From: Datura wrightii
Taxonomy: Eukaryota; Streptophyta; Magnoliopsida; Solanales; Solanaceae
Assembly (NCBI GenBank): GCA_035772735.1
Contig: JASDFA010000003.1
Coordinates: 63,050,501 to 63,114,500 of the forward strand
Direction of reading: 5' to 3'
DNA length: 64,000 nucleotides
A program made the position numbers and the translations under genes. Under the pieces are notes generated by a model that saw nothing but the letters and a program-made list of their open reading frames with translations, ran no database searches and was not told where the DNA came from. Shown piece after piece: positions 46,401 through 54,867 of this stretch (positions are counted from its first letter, which is position 1; every line of letters begins with the position of its first letter).

Positions 46401-49400
46401 GTGGAAGAACGGGATTGGCTAACTAGACAGCTTGAGGAGGATAAAGTGTTGGATGGGATAAAATTGTGTGTTGTTGACAAGATACCTGGTCCAGATGGCT
46501 ACACAATGAATTTCTTCCTGATATTCCGGGAAATGCTGAAGGGGGATAAGATGCAAACATTTTAGAATTTCCAACCACAACAGATGTTTGAAAAAAGTTT
46601 CAATGCCACATTTATAGCATTGATTCCTAAGAAGGCTGGGCAATTGAATTCGGGGACTCCAGACCTATCAGTCTAATTACTGGAGTCTACAAAATTATTG
46701 CTAAGTACTAGTAGAAAGGCTAAAGAGAGTGGAGAGCAAATTAGTCACTAAATATCAAATGGCTTTTATCAAAGGGAGACAAATTATGGATGCTGCCCTC
46801 ATAGCTAGTGAATGCATTGACACAAGAACCAGAGGAAAAGAGCCAGGAGACCAGGAGTTATGTGTAAGCTAGATATTGAAAAGCTTATGATCATCTCAAC
46901 TGGAATTTTCTAATTCACTTTGAGACAGATGGGTTTTGGAAGCAAGTGGTTAAGATGGATGGAGTTTTGTATTAAAACTACTAGGTTCTCTATTTCTAGC
47001 AAAGTAATCATAGCCCTGGATACCCGAGGAGAAACTTTTTATGGCAAGGAAATAAAATAGGCAAAGGTTTCAACTTGGTGAAGTGGGAAAAAGTCCAACA
47101 AAGTAGAGGGTAGGGAGGTTAGGGGGTCAAGAATTTAAAGCTGCTGAATAAAAATCTCCTCATGAAATGGCTATGGAGATATAACCAGAAAGACCAGGCT
47201 TTGTGGAAAGTGGTGATCCAACACAAATATGGACAAGCTGAACAATGATGCACAAATTTGGTGACACATACTTATGGAGTGGGGGTATGAAGAACAACTA
47301 GAGCTCTTTGGTGGGCTATGAAGGCAGATACAAATTACAAGGTGGGTAGAGGCCACAAGATCCTATTATGAAAGGAGAATTGAAGTGGATAGGGGTCATT
47401 GTAGGTTCTGTTCCCTAGACTATTTACAATATGCACCAATCCTGAAGCCAAAATAGAAGAGATATGGTCCTCTCAAGGATGGAATCTAAACTTCAGAAGA
47501 ATGCTAAATGATTGGAAATAGCAAGGGTAGCAAAGTTGTTGACAACAATTGGGGCCTTCCAAGGAACTACTATGGATCAGATAGAATGATATGAAGACAT
47601 CATCAGGATGGACCGTTCTCAGTGAATAGAGTGTATAAAAAGAGGCTGGATGAAGCTACAGGGAAGACAACAAGGCACTAGAAGTATGGTGGAAAAGTGT
47701 GGCACCACCCAAGGTGAAATGTTTCACCTGGCTAACAATCAAAGGAGCTTGTTTGACCCATGAAGCACTTCAGAGAAGGGGAATATACTTGGCTTCAAGA
47801 TGCTCATTATGCAAGGAGGCCTAGAGACGTACAACCACCTCTTCCTACATTGCAGAGTTACAACACAAAATATCGACATTATTTATTACTTTGGCTAGGG
47901 TGAACTGGTCTATGCCAGAACATACTGCAGATCTACTAAGTTGTTGGATTAGGAGGGGGATAGCAAGAGCCAAAAGAGATGGTGAAAGACAGTACCAGCT
48001 TGCATCTGGTGGAACATCTGGAAGGAAAGAAATGATAGAATATTTGAAGGCAAAGAAAGCTCCATATAGAAGATCAAGTGGAGAGTCATCACTTCTTTAG
48101 GTTTTTGGTGTAAAGAGCAAAGAGTAGAAGAGGAAGTTCAATTAGTGGACTATATAGGACTTTTATAGTTATCTCAGTAAATTGTAAATTTTTGGAGGTG
48201 GTCAGCATAGCCCGTAATGGAGGAATACAAAGTTACAAGTTATCAAAAAAAAAGTATATAGTAAGCTGAGTTTTCTCTATAGAACTCCAATTAAGGAGAC
48301 AATTCCCAAGCTGCTATATGCCTTTAAACAAGAGTTTTTCTCTTAAGCCTAATGAAAAACCAAATATGGACAATCGGATGTTTAGCAATAAGGCGACATG
48401 TCTTCAATCAAGAGAGAATTTTGCACACCAAATTAACAAACGTTTTTCAGAACAATAATAACATTAATAAGACAACTTGATGCATCAGTGTCTGACACTT
48501 GAACATAGACAGTAAGTTGCCTATATTGTATTATCGTAGTGATGCTCTTAATGATATTAACAATAGCAGCATAAGTATGTAAGGAAAAATATGGCATGTT
48601 TAAGTGGTGAAGTAAATTCAACATACTTGTCTTCAACAACTGACGTCCCCTCAGCAAAATATGCTGCAAGGCGAGATTTACCAAGCTTTGTTTTTGCACA
48701 GAGCAGTATTCCTGGAACATTCCGTAATAGAATTAAGAATGTTCTTTCTCGCTTGATTTCAGAAGAATAAAAAAAGGAACAAAAACTGTTACATGAAATT
48801 TTTATATTGCATGACGCCTCGACTTTGTATCGGTTATTAGATCTCGGAAATAAGATCATGATTAGACTCTACTGTCAGATCCTATTAAGAAAGAGGGAAG
48901 AAATTCACATTTATTGAAAAGTAAAATGGTAAAATAGATTTTTGCTGATTTTGACTAAAACTAGGCAATAATAACAGGTTTCCATGACAGAGCACAATTA
49001 AAGGTCTACCTGTTGGAAATTATATGCAGAATACCATGGAGAGTTTTTTCTAAGATGGACTTGTATACTGATTTTCAGATCATGCAAATATTCAAGAGTT
49101 CAGTTGGGAATCCAACAATCATGAAACTAATTGGCACATTGAACGACAATTAACATTTCAGGAACAAAAACAATTGCAGAAACCTACCAGCATTCTCTTG
49201 TAGCTGGAAATCAATATATTCATACTTATTCATCAAAAAATTACAAAAACCATATCATTATCACTTTGATTCAATGTTGTCCAGAATTGGTTGTATTTCT
49301 GTCTTCTTTGCAGGATGGAGGTAAAAGATAGGAACAATTTTTAATATTTTATTATATGTATATCTAGTAATTTTGTTTACTAATTTGAATTAAAAAATAC

Positions 49401-52252
49401 TCTACTACCATTTATGACAGGTTTATGTTTACTAATTCAAATTAAAAAATACTCTACTACCTTTTGTGACAGGTTTATGTAATTCTGTTCTTTTTAGATG
49501 AAGGGACATGACACTAAATGAAAGATTACCCATCTTACAAATTATACCCAGAACACAAATTCATTCTTTGTTCTATCGGTGTAGTTGGAGCAGAAATTCA
49601 TGTACGGATGTACCTATATAACTCACCTGATGTACCCCTTCCTAGGCGATGAACTGGGACTGGATGTGTTTCTTGACAACCTGATAAAGTGGTTGTCAGC
49701 TTGAGTGCATGCCACTGGAGTTGTGTCAAGACGGTCCGCTGCTGGTACAACCCTCCAGGAAGAACTTGCAAACCAGAAGGTTTATTTACAGCAATCTGAA
49801 AAGTGAGAATACATAACATGAATATACCTTTAGCCCATATAGGATAGTGTGAAAAATTCTCTAGCAGCTATGCTACATTATGCTCTTTCTTTCACTTATA
49901 TTTTCTTATGTATACACACACATACATACATATAAATACTTCATTCTCTTTATATATCCACTCACAAGATTTCCAACTGCAAGGCTTCTTTATTTTAACT
50001 TGTCCCTATTTAGAATTTTCATTCAAGATCAGAATTGGGCCTGTAAAAAGATGATCTGTGAGTTTACAACAACTATGCCTCAATTACAAACAAGTTTGGT
50101 GACTATATATATCCTTTATATCCATTCCATTCATGTGGGTTTATTCCAATACTGGAATTTGCCTACAGATTATCTAAAGGGATTCTCTAAATATCGCATT
50201 TATCCCTGCACTGACATACAAATCTCTAACCAAACTAAAAGGAATCCTGGCGAACACCGATCATTATATAAATGTAAAAACAATGATTAAACCTTTATTC
50301 CAAACAGTTTGCATTGCTTATGGATACTTTGCTTCCATTGTGTTTTTTTACCTAGTTACATCCACATGGATATGAAGGGATTGCAGGTCTCTATTGAGAC
50401 AATGTCCGTTCATTTGATTTTAGATCTACCTTGTTCTTTTTAACACCTTTAGTCATCCTAGTGTATGGTATATGAACTACTCTCACTGTCCCAATTTATG
50501 TGGCACACTTTCCATTTTAGTATGTCTCAAAAAGAATATCACCTTTCTATAATTAAAAACAATTTAACTTTAAAATTTCATTTTTGTCCTTAATGAAATG
50601 ATTTATAGCCACACAAATATCTAAGATTTGTTTTAGAAAACAAATTTTTAAAGTCTTCATTTCTTTCTTAAACTTTGTGCCAAGTCAAACAGTGTTCATA
50701 TAAATTAGGATGGAGGGAGTAGTATATTTGGAGGTCTACTTAGGATATACAACCAAACACTTGAGCTGCTTGCACCTTATGTTGGATGTGATTATTTGTT
50801 ATCTTTTCTAATGTTGTATGATTGCATAGCCATCTTAATATTCGCATTTCTATGATACTCATCTTATAGATATGTTAGACTTGAGAGACCCTACATCCAC
50901 TCACATATGACATTGTTGATCTCACAATAGTCCTATAGCTTACATTCCCCTAAAAGGCTAAACCTAAAAATCTGAATTCTTTGCATGTAGAGTCCATAAT
51001 CCCATCTAATTTTACATAAACTTCATTATTATGCATATATTCTAACTTCTACTTACCCTAAAACTCTTGCTATCTAGAATGTTTCTCCATAAATCATAAT
51101 TCAAACTTCCGATTGACCCTTTCTTATATACTATTGGTTAGCTTATCTATAACTAGGATAAACGAGTATAGACAGAAAATGGATCACCGATATAAGCATA
51201 CGGTTATGATAACATCTTGACTAGTTTTATGCAAGTCATCAACCTACCTATGAGTTTATAACTTCTCAAAAAGAAGCAAAATAAGGTAATGTGAGACATA
51301 AACATCCAAAGCTCAGAGATAAATTATCCCTTAGTAAAGTGATCACGTCACTTAACAGGATTTTGCAGAAGATCAAAGGAATAGCAATAAAGTTTGAGAA
51401 CCACAGAATCTAACAATGTGGTTTCTCTAAGTTTTGCCTGTTAAACCAAGTTCTCTTAGAAAACCTCTTGAAAAGATAGTTAGCCAGCATTTTGCCACAA
51501 ACAGAAGGAAAATGGCGATGATTAATTTACCAAGTACTCATCTTCAAACAGTACTTCTAACAAGTAAGGTGCATCAGGTTCTCTCCAAGGAAGGCGATGA
51601 TATACTAGTTCAGCACCTGCTCTGCACATCCAAAAACTACACTTCAGATATTTTGAATTACTCAAAATATGTAGGTTAAATCTTGCAAAAAAAAAAATCA
51701 TTATACAGAAGTGACCTGAGTTCTGTATTTGATAAGGTAACAACTTTACCATCAATTGTTATCTGTAATAATTAAACATGACCAAACTTCATTCATAATC
51801 TCAAAATACTCCATGTGCATTAAACACCAAGCTTAACCATTTTCTTGATGAACTAACCTGTCCATTTTGAATTCTCTGCAACCAACTGCTTAAAAGTTCA
51901 ATCTGAATCTTCAATAATACAAGCAAAAAAATAAAAGAGCTTTGCACAAAAGATCGGAAGTTGATAAGCTTACCCTTGTAAAGGAGCTGAATTTTTGTAC
52001 TTTCTGAAATAGAATTCGATCAGTGTAAGACCTATTAATTTTGCAAGAAGTCCACAATTAAAAAAAAAGAGTTGGTCGGAAAAAAGAGTTTATTTAGGTA
52101 AATACAGGGCGAGGAAAAGCAGGAAGACCAGCATCGATGGGTCGGACAATGTCATGGTAGGTTAATCCGTCATTACGCTCTGGCCACGGCAGTCCAAAGT
52201 AGGCCGTCACCGCCGCTGACGGCAGCGAAGCAAGTTCTTCTTTTTTCGACAT
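19413..52252 (-). CDS. PUS5: RNA pseudouridine synthase, PUS5-like (RluA family), 14 exons
   Basis: Exons on the minus strand, in order: 52252-52129, 52031-51974, 51885-51858, 51762-51716, 51621-51531, 49795-49627, 48711-48627, 22803-22719, 22558-22483, 22346-22279, 22156-22087, 21112-21034, 20620-20527, 19493-19413. All have GT-AG junctions and join in phase to 1155 nt, 384 aa. The product would isomerise uridine to pseudouridine in RNA. An S4-like segment (QGWLQRIQNGQITIDG) precedes motif I (AVNKPSGLQVLPGG, 118-131), the catalytic-loop motif HRLGRGTSG (165-173), IYRALVSG (about 216) and SGRPHQIRIHL (282-292). Motif II has Gly168 where RluA enzymes usually have the catalytic Asp. The frame is open upstream to 52426, so an N-terminal extension is possible, but MSKKEE at 52252 fits the family. 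Intron 7 is 25.8 kb of nested transposons. Confidence 0.92.
19494..20526 (-). other. PUS5 intron 13 (1.03 kb)
   Basis: Donor GTTAGT (20526) and acceptor TTGCAG (19494). Small ORFs on either strand are incidental; no repeat recognised. Confidence 0.8.
21113..22086 (-). other. PUS5 intron 11 (0.97 kb)
   Basis: Donor GTAAAT (22086) and acceptor TACCAG (21113). No transposon is seen. The neighbouring introns 8, 9, 10 and 12 are 0.1-0.4 kb and unremarkable. Confidence 0.8.
22932..28700 (-). mobile_element. L1-type LINE, near full length, degenerate
   Basis: On the minus strand: ORF1 begins MSMDNRLYFRSGGKSYDL at 28619 and continues in broken frames to 26657, including a DUF4283-like block at about 28047-27853 (WAQQTWKGAPNVQVYDMNGF). 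ORF2 starts at 26660 (MRVKIASWNVRELN) with an APE-type endonuclease (GDFNVIRYP, SRIDRFMYSS, GPDHNP; about 26540-25882), reverse transcriptase (APGPDGY, ALIPKK, RPISLI, FIRGRQIFDD; 25391-24747) and a zf-RVT end (to about 23018). Frameshifts and stops break it, and the YADD catalytic box near 24600 is damaged by a small deletion. The tail is AT-rich with A8 (T run from 22932). The exact 5' end and target duplication were not resolved. Confidence 0.85.
28701..29166. other. Intronic spacer, no element recognised
   Basis: AT-rich text between the L1 5' region and the LTR element. It ends in GATAC, the left target duplication of the next element. The small minus-strand ORF 28888-29082 has no recognisable feature. 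Confidence 0.5.
29167..30366 (-). repeat. 3' LTR of the TR-GAG element
   Basis: Starts TGTCACGGGGGCAG and ends GTCAGGCCCCGTACA on the plus strand. Compared with the other LTR it has scattered substitutions and an extra segment near 29876-29897 after a (CG)n tract at 29830-29842. ORFs seen here on both strands are by-products of the GC-rich sequence. Confidence 0.93.
30500..31432 (-). CDS. Gag of the TR-GAG element
   Basis: Single long frame. The likely start is the Met at 31432 (MELAKFRADMVEQIQ), giving 310 aa; the frame is open further upstream only because it reads through the PBS and into the LTR. A coiled-coil segment (AEYAVKHDVVKVEMKIVRKE) precedes a Retrotrans_gag domain (FLWDMENYFQAAKV ... 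DALKKELKSQFLP ... MYVKEFSSLML), a charged linker, and a zinc-knuckle-like CYTFGGPHLRKDC. The second Cys of the usual CX2CX3HX4C knuckle is Phe. Gag would form the particle packaging RNA of this element; protease, RT and integrase must come from elsewhere. The frame has no internal stop. Confidence 0.85.
   Translation of the reverse strand: MELAKFRADMVEQIQTLEAEYAVKHDVVKVEMKIVRKEKEDLPAEVLLLRRALQGTVFRGEERSKLKVPKPKAYNGVRSAKKLENFLWDMENYFQAAKVLEDEKVSVTTMYLGDDSKVWWRTMAAKVESMRLPKIETWDALKKELKSQFLPSNASWVARDRLRRLRQGSSVRMYVKEFSSLMLNVGNMAEEDKLHYFVSGLKLWTQRELRRQNVQNLSSAIAAADGLADFDLGDDPKENSHSKPKDRGREWKKDGKDQAAENEGEKGRQGEPSYVKKFGGCYTFGGPHLRKDCPLLAKVNAMVAAEEGRT
31561..31573 (-). other. tRNA-Met primer binding site of the TR-GAG element
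   Basis: Minus-strand TGGTATCAGAGCC lies two bases inside the right LTR; it is the standard plant Ty3 primer site complementary to initiator tRNA-Met and is intact. Confidence 0.9.
31576..32756 (-). repeat. 5' LTR of the TR-GAG element
   Basis: Mate of 29167-30366, 1181 bp, ending GTCAGGCCCCTTACA. It contains a (GC)n tract near 32241-32253. Confidence 0.93.
32757..34120. other. Intronic sequence without recognised element
   Basis: AT-rich, with short incidental ORFs only. The first five bases are the right GATAC duplication of the TR-GAG element. Confidence 0.45.
34121..34391. mobile_element. Probable MITE, about 270 bp
   Basis: The ends are imperfect inverted relatives: AGTCTATTTGACCAAACTT on the left and AAGCTGGCCAAACAGGCT on the right. 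The interior has repeated AAAGTGCTTTT/AAAAGCACTTTT palindromic text, as in hAT-type MITEs of this kind of genome. No clear target duplication. Confidence 0.5.
34392..35462. other. Intronic sequence with a 91-bp tandem duplication
   Basis: Mostly unassigned AT-rich DNA. Units 35021-35111 and 35112-35202 are near-identical direct copies containing GAGCTTCCTGTAAGTTAT and ATCAACTAAATTTAGAA. Confidence 0.75.
35463..36423. mobile_element. PIF/Harbinger-like MITE (961 bp) carrying a CAC/CAT minisatellite
   Basis: Inverted ends GGCCTTATTTGTTT and AAACAAATGAAGCC are flanked on both sides by TTA (35460-35462 and 36424-36426), the target duplication typical of PIF/Harbinger. Inner ends also mirror each other (GAGATCTGAATTTGAAT on the left, CAGATCTAGAAACAAC and ATTCAGATTCAGAC on the right). 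The middle is filled by a CAC/CAT triplet repeat. No transposase. Confidence 0.72.
35608..36190. repeat. CAC/CAT-rich degenerate triplet minisatellite
   Basis: About 580 bp in which nearly every triplet is CAC, CAT, AAC, TAC or a one-base variant. The 69-codon plus-strand ORF here (His/Thr-rich) and its minus-strand Val-rich mirror are products of the repeat. Confidence 0.85.
36424..37691. other. Intronic sequence without recognised element
   Basis: Contains a short direct repeat: GAAGAACTTAATCCATTCAC occurs near 36638 and again near 36848. The small ORFs (36784-36996 minus, 37207-37389 plus) lack recognisable domains. Confidence 0.45.
37692..37975. mobile_element. Foldback MITE with TA duplication and a duplicated arm
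   Basis: Ends CCTTCTTAAATAGT and ACTATTTAAGAAGG are perfect inverses flanked by TA (37690-37691 and 37976-37977). The left arm (37692-37779) pairs with the right arm (37887-37975) over nearly its whole length, including AAAGAAAATGAAACAGCAT. The left-arm core is duplicated at 37804-37860, which pairs with the same right arm still better. RNA from either strand would fold into a long hairpin with a choice of two 5' arms. Confidence 0.75.
38238..39680 (+). mobile_element. RTE-type LINE 3' end, split by a truncated L1
   Basis: 38238-38398 encodes a broken MRMLRFGHVKRRSTDAP ... RRGRGRP stretch, the familiar C-terminus of plant RTE ORFs. The sequence resumes at about 39258 (ACTGAGGACATGACTTTAGA, the next part of the same ORF). 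It then runs into a 3' UTR with CTACCTCACAAGGTAGAGGTAAG and ends in a TTG-repeat tail (39655-39670), the ending shared by Solanaceae RTE LINEs and TS-type SINEs. The 5' portion is missing. Confidence 0.65.
38399..39257 (-). mobile_element. 5'-truncated L1 LINE inserted in the RTE remnant
   Basis: Minus-strand 3' end of an L1 with a poly(A) tail (T8 at 38399-38406). It encodes the last part of ORF2 with the zf-RVT-like region: WTEQGWNQLFRRELNDWE, then RLIYVRHGLGKLF and WKERISRQFEDRASSIQK, with a disabled frame. The same motifs occur in the L1 copies at 22932-28700 and 39998-48251. It interrupts the RTE ORF between GGACATGGTACATC and TACTGAGGACATG. Confidence 0.75.
39681..39979. other. Intronic spacer, nothing recognised
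   Basis: AT-rich, ending at the left target duplication of the large L1. Confidence 0.45.
39980..39997. repeat. Left 18-bp target site duplication of the large L1
   Basis: AAGTATATAGTAAGCTGA, identical to 48252-48269. Confidence 0.95.
41875..44549 (+). mobile_element. 5'-truncated L1 LINE nested in ORF1 of the larger L1
   Basis: Begins between about 41875 and 41960 within ORF2 (EKWSKGEEQALRHKARANW, GDANTKYFHA). It continues through reverse transcriptase (42435-43321: NITAITLVPKVSSP, KDYRPIACCTTLYKII, GIRQGDPMSPYLFVLAMEFL, CFADDLFMYC with an intact FADD box) and a zf-RVT end (CAFCGRTLETFQHLFFKC, about 43990-44060). A poly(A) at 44538-44546 precedes the outer L1. GGGTAAAAGAGA (41863) and GGGTAAGAGA (44553) may be the diverged target duplication. 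Several stops and frameshifts separate the ORFs. Confidence 0.82.
45388..45823 (+). mobile_element. TRIM (terminal-repeat retrotransposon in miniature), 436 bp
   Basis: Two 182-bp direct terminal repeats (45388-45569 and 45642-45823) begin ACCAGGGACGGCGATACG and end GACCTGGGCTGTTACA. By eye they differ at one base (GGATACC against GGATATC). A tRNA-Met PBS (TGGTATCAGAGCC, 45571-45583) follows the first, and a purine run (ACGGGGGG) precedes the second. The 72-bp interior is non-coding. The repeat text (CCCACATCGG, AGACGCGTTTTAAA, CCAAAGCGGACAATATCT) resembles TRIMs widespread in angiosperms. It lies in the L1 endonuclease just after the Ser-Asp-His-Asn codons. The flank suggests ACAAT against ACAT as target duplication, unclear. 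Confidence 0.9.
48252..48269. repeat. Right 18-bp target site duplication of the large L1
   Basis: AAGTATATAGTAAGCTGA directly after the poly(A) run. Confidence 0.95.
48712..49626 (-). other. PUS5 intron 6 with a 52-bp tandem duplication
   Basis: Donor GTGAGT (49626) and acceptor TTCCAG (48712). Units 49375-49426 and 49427-49478 are direct copies containing AAATACTCTACTACC and GACAGGTTTAT, with few differences. Confidence 0.85.
49796..51530 (-). other. PUS5 intron 5 (1.73 kb)
   Basis: Donor GTAAAT (51530) and acceptor TTTTCAG (49796). It holds a Stowaway-like MITE at 50480-50719. ORF 49880-50290 on the other strand lacks recognisable features and is probably spurious. Confidence 0.8.
50480..50719. 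mobile_element. Stowaway-like MITE, 240 bp
   Basis: Ends CTCTCACTGTCCCAATTTATG and, inverted, CTCCCTCCATCCTAATTTATA, flanked by TA on both sides (50478-50479 and 50720-50721). This is the classic plant Stowaway (Tc1/mariner-derived) terminus. Non-coding. Confidence 0.85.
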
Positions 52253-54867
52253 TCCTAACTCTGAAGTAGGGAAAATATCGCCGGAAGCAACGAACGGATA
52301 TTTTCCGAAAACACTATTGTTAAACAAATTATCATATTCTACTATCCTATCCTGAATCTCGAGAACAATGAGGTAACAAGACCATTCAAGTGTTGATTGA
52401 ATAAAAATTATACCATTTAATATCAAATATTATGTTATATTCATATGGTCAATATTTCTATAAATTATTAGATGAGGATTGACCCGCATTTGCGAGCCCA
52501 ACGGTTAGAATTTAAAATAATTTTATTTTATATTATGTGTTTACAATTAGTAAATTAATAATAAATTTCATAAGATATTAAAATCAAATTAGACATAAAA
52601 ATTTCACGATAATAAATATGCATGTCGATTGATATTTAAGTTGTAAAAAATTAATATTACCCAATATAGGTGTTGGTCAAGAAATTGATTAAAGAAAAGA
52701 GTGATGATAATTTTCGATGTTCTCTTGTAACTTAATGTAGTCAGGCAATATGTTTTGCCATATAAATTTTTAAAATGTTCCATTTATTTTTCTTGTACGT
52801 CTATAGCTATTTAAACTAACTCTCTTGATAATGCGACTTATAGTAGAAAATCAAATATCGCGACATTTTCACAAATGCATAAAAACTACAACTTATGCTT
52901 ATATTCTTGACTCGAATTATATTGCTAACTCATAGATCTTAGCAATATATTTCATTTCTCTACATATTTCAATTACTTTCAAGCTTGAGAAAATAAATAA
53001 GGAAAATATTGGCTTCAATTAGAGCCTTGAACTATTTTCATCAGAGTAATTATGAACGTGACAATTCTGAAATATTGAAATTTCAAAAGAGAGGAATTTT
53101 AGATAATGTTACAAAAGGTGATTTCAATATTAAATTGCATTAGCGGTTGTTTAATTATTCTTTTAAAAATAAATAATCATAATTATTTTAAGCTAAGTAT
53201 GATTGAGAATGATAACGGGAATTACACTTGATAATAAACTGTCTTCTTATTTCTATAAAATCAAACAATAACTTATAACTTGTTTAAGTTGTCTCAAATG
53301 ATGTCATACTTATTTTATTTTGATATCAAATAAATAGACTGTATCAATAATTAACTAAAATCAATGATAATTTTTCACGTTGTATTTGAAAATTTTACAA
53401 AAAGTAGATTAAAATTATAACATGATAAAACACGAAAAAAAATATAGCTTTGAAAAGTCAAAACGTTCCACATTATTCTTTATAACATGTTAAAACACGA
53501 AAAAAGTATATAGATTTAATTCAAATGATCTTATACACGATAAAATCAAGAAAAATTTTTAGTACAATAAGCATAGAGAGCTTTCAAAGGGATTTACATG
53601 CATGGTGAGACAATATACTAACTCAAACAAAGAGAACCCCAAAAAACTAACAAAGATTAACTTAGTATAAGTTGTAGTAATTTAATGAGGTAGCTAAAAT
53701 TATATTTTATATAACACTTTTTAAATGACATTAATTGGTGATAAATAATAAAAATTTGCATATACTTCCATAAATTATATGTATTTTAATTCTTTTTAAT
53801 GAAAAAGTTAGTCTTCTTTAACTAATTTAGAAGATAATAAGATGAGAATTGTTTTTTGTTTTATGAATATGTCATTTGTTAATTTCATAATGAAATAACA
53901 TAAAAATATAATTGCTAAATTAATAAGATAATTTATCAATAATTGAGAATTACTCATGGATCATTAAAGAATGTAGTGCAGCAAATGAGACTGCTCTAAA
54001 GGTCTCAGTTTCAATTTCTGAAAGAAAAAAATTCTTGATAAAGAGCTTTTCCTATATGAGCCATACACGACGCGAATTCAGATTAGTGAGGCTCCAATAT
54101 AAATACTATACATCAAAAGAGAAATCAAATAAAAAATTACTCATAAAAGAAGTAAATGTATGTCATATATAATATTAGTGAAAAATAATAACAATATTAG
54201 ATTTACTAATTTTATTATAATATATAATTTATTTTATTTTAAAATTATAAATCTCTTTTTATGAAAAGTTACCTATAAATATCTTTAGACCGGATAGTAA
54301 AGAACTCTTTACTTTATAGTGTATATTATTTAAATAAACTTATTACATCATTTAAAAATACGAAATATAATATCCTACTACAATATGAACAAAAATATTG
54401 CTTAAATAAATTTTTGAGTTTTAATAAAATATATTTTAAAATTATATTTAAACATGTGAACATTTATAATATTTAATTGTTTTCATATAGTGTAGATAAA
54501 TTATCTTTCAAATGGTTTTCATTTTTTTTTAAAATTATTTTATTATTATAATAACTTTGTGTAACAATTAAATATCTAAATAAAAATTAATTAATTTTAA
54601 ATTTTTCTAGATAATTAAAATTTCACCATAATAAAAAGTTGTGGTTGAAAAATGTGGGGTTCGCATAAGATTTTTAATCATTTTTAATACATTTGGCATT
54701 TAGAGAAAATGTGTTTGATTATTTTGTTATTAAAAATTTTACTGTTGAGACAATGTTAAATTAAAAAAAAAGAATGATTTTTTAAAATGACTATATTACC
54801 CTTGGTCATCTCCCTCTTCACATTTCTATATAATAGAAATTGGAATATCTACATATTTCTTTCTTCT
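52253..54867. other. PUS5 upstream region, AT-rich intergenic
   Basis: The PUS5 leader and promoter must lie to the right of 52252. An in-frame extension is open to 52426. No clear TATA box or pyrimidine patch stands out. Beyond about 52450 the sequence is very AT-rich with no ORF or identified element. Confidence 0.5.

Larger units (their letters stand above)
39998..48251 (+). mobile_element. Full-length L1 LINE with two nested insertions
   Basis: It is flanked by a perfect 18-bp duplication (AAGTATATAGTAAGCTGA at 39980-39997 and 48252-48269) and ends in A9. ORF1 starts MDNRIYFRAGGKSYDITE at 40105 and is broken by frameshifts; its end (PKELRNLIFDVKFKTGEPR) lies at 44606-44710, after the nested L1. 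ORF2 starts at 44707 (MKLKILSWNVRGLN) with endonuclease motifs (GDFNVTRFP, ASRIDRFLYSS, GSDHN), interrupted by a TRIM at 45388-45823. RT remains (GPDGY, NATFIALIPKK) follow, then zf-RVT text to about 48160. Stops and a likely internal RT deletion near 47000 make it inactive. Without insertions it is about 5.1 kb. Confidence 0.88.
22804..48626 (-). other. PUS5 intron 7, 25.8 kb, transposon-filled
   Basis: Donor GTATGT at 48626 and acceptor TTTACTTGTATAG at 22804. The split codon (AA in exon 7, A in exon 8) is completed correctly across it. Every other PUS5 intron is under 2 kb. Contents, described separately: an L1 LINE (22932-28700), a TR-GAG LTR element (29167-32756), several MITEs, an RTE LINE split by a truncated L1 (38238-39680), and a second full-length L1 with two nested insertions (39998-48251). 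Only about 0.1 kb at the acceptor side and 0.36 kb at the donor side look free of elements. Confidence 0.9.

Noticed and set aside
48557..48859. 100-codon minus-strand ORF over PUS5 exon 7 as an independent gene
   Set aside because: Only the segment 48711-48627 matches PUS5; the rest is intron read-through.
52253..52426. In-frame upstream Met for PUS5 adding 58 residues
   Set aside because: The extension is AT-rich, resembles no transit peptide and is not needed for family length; kept only as a possibility.
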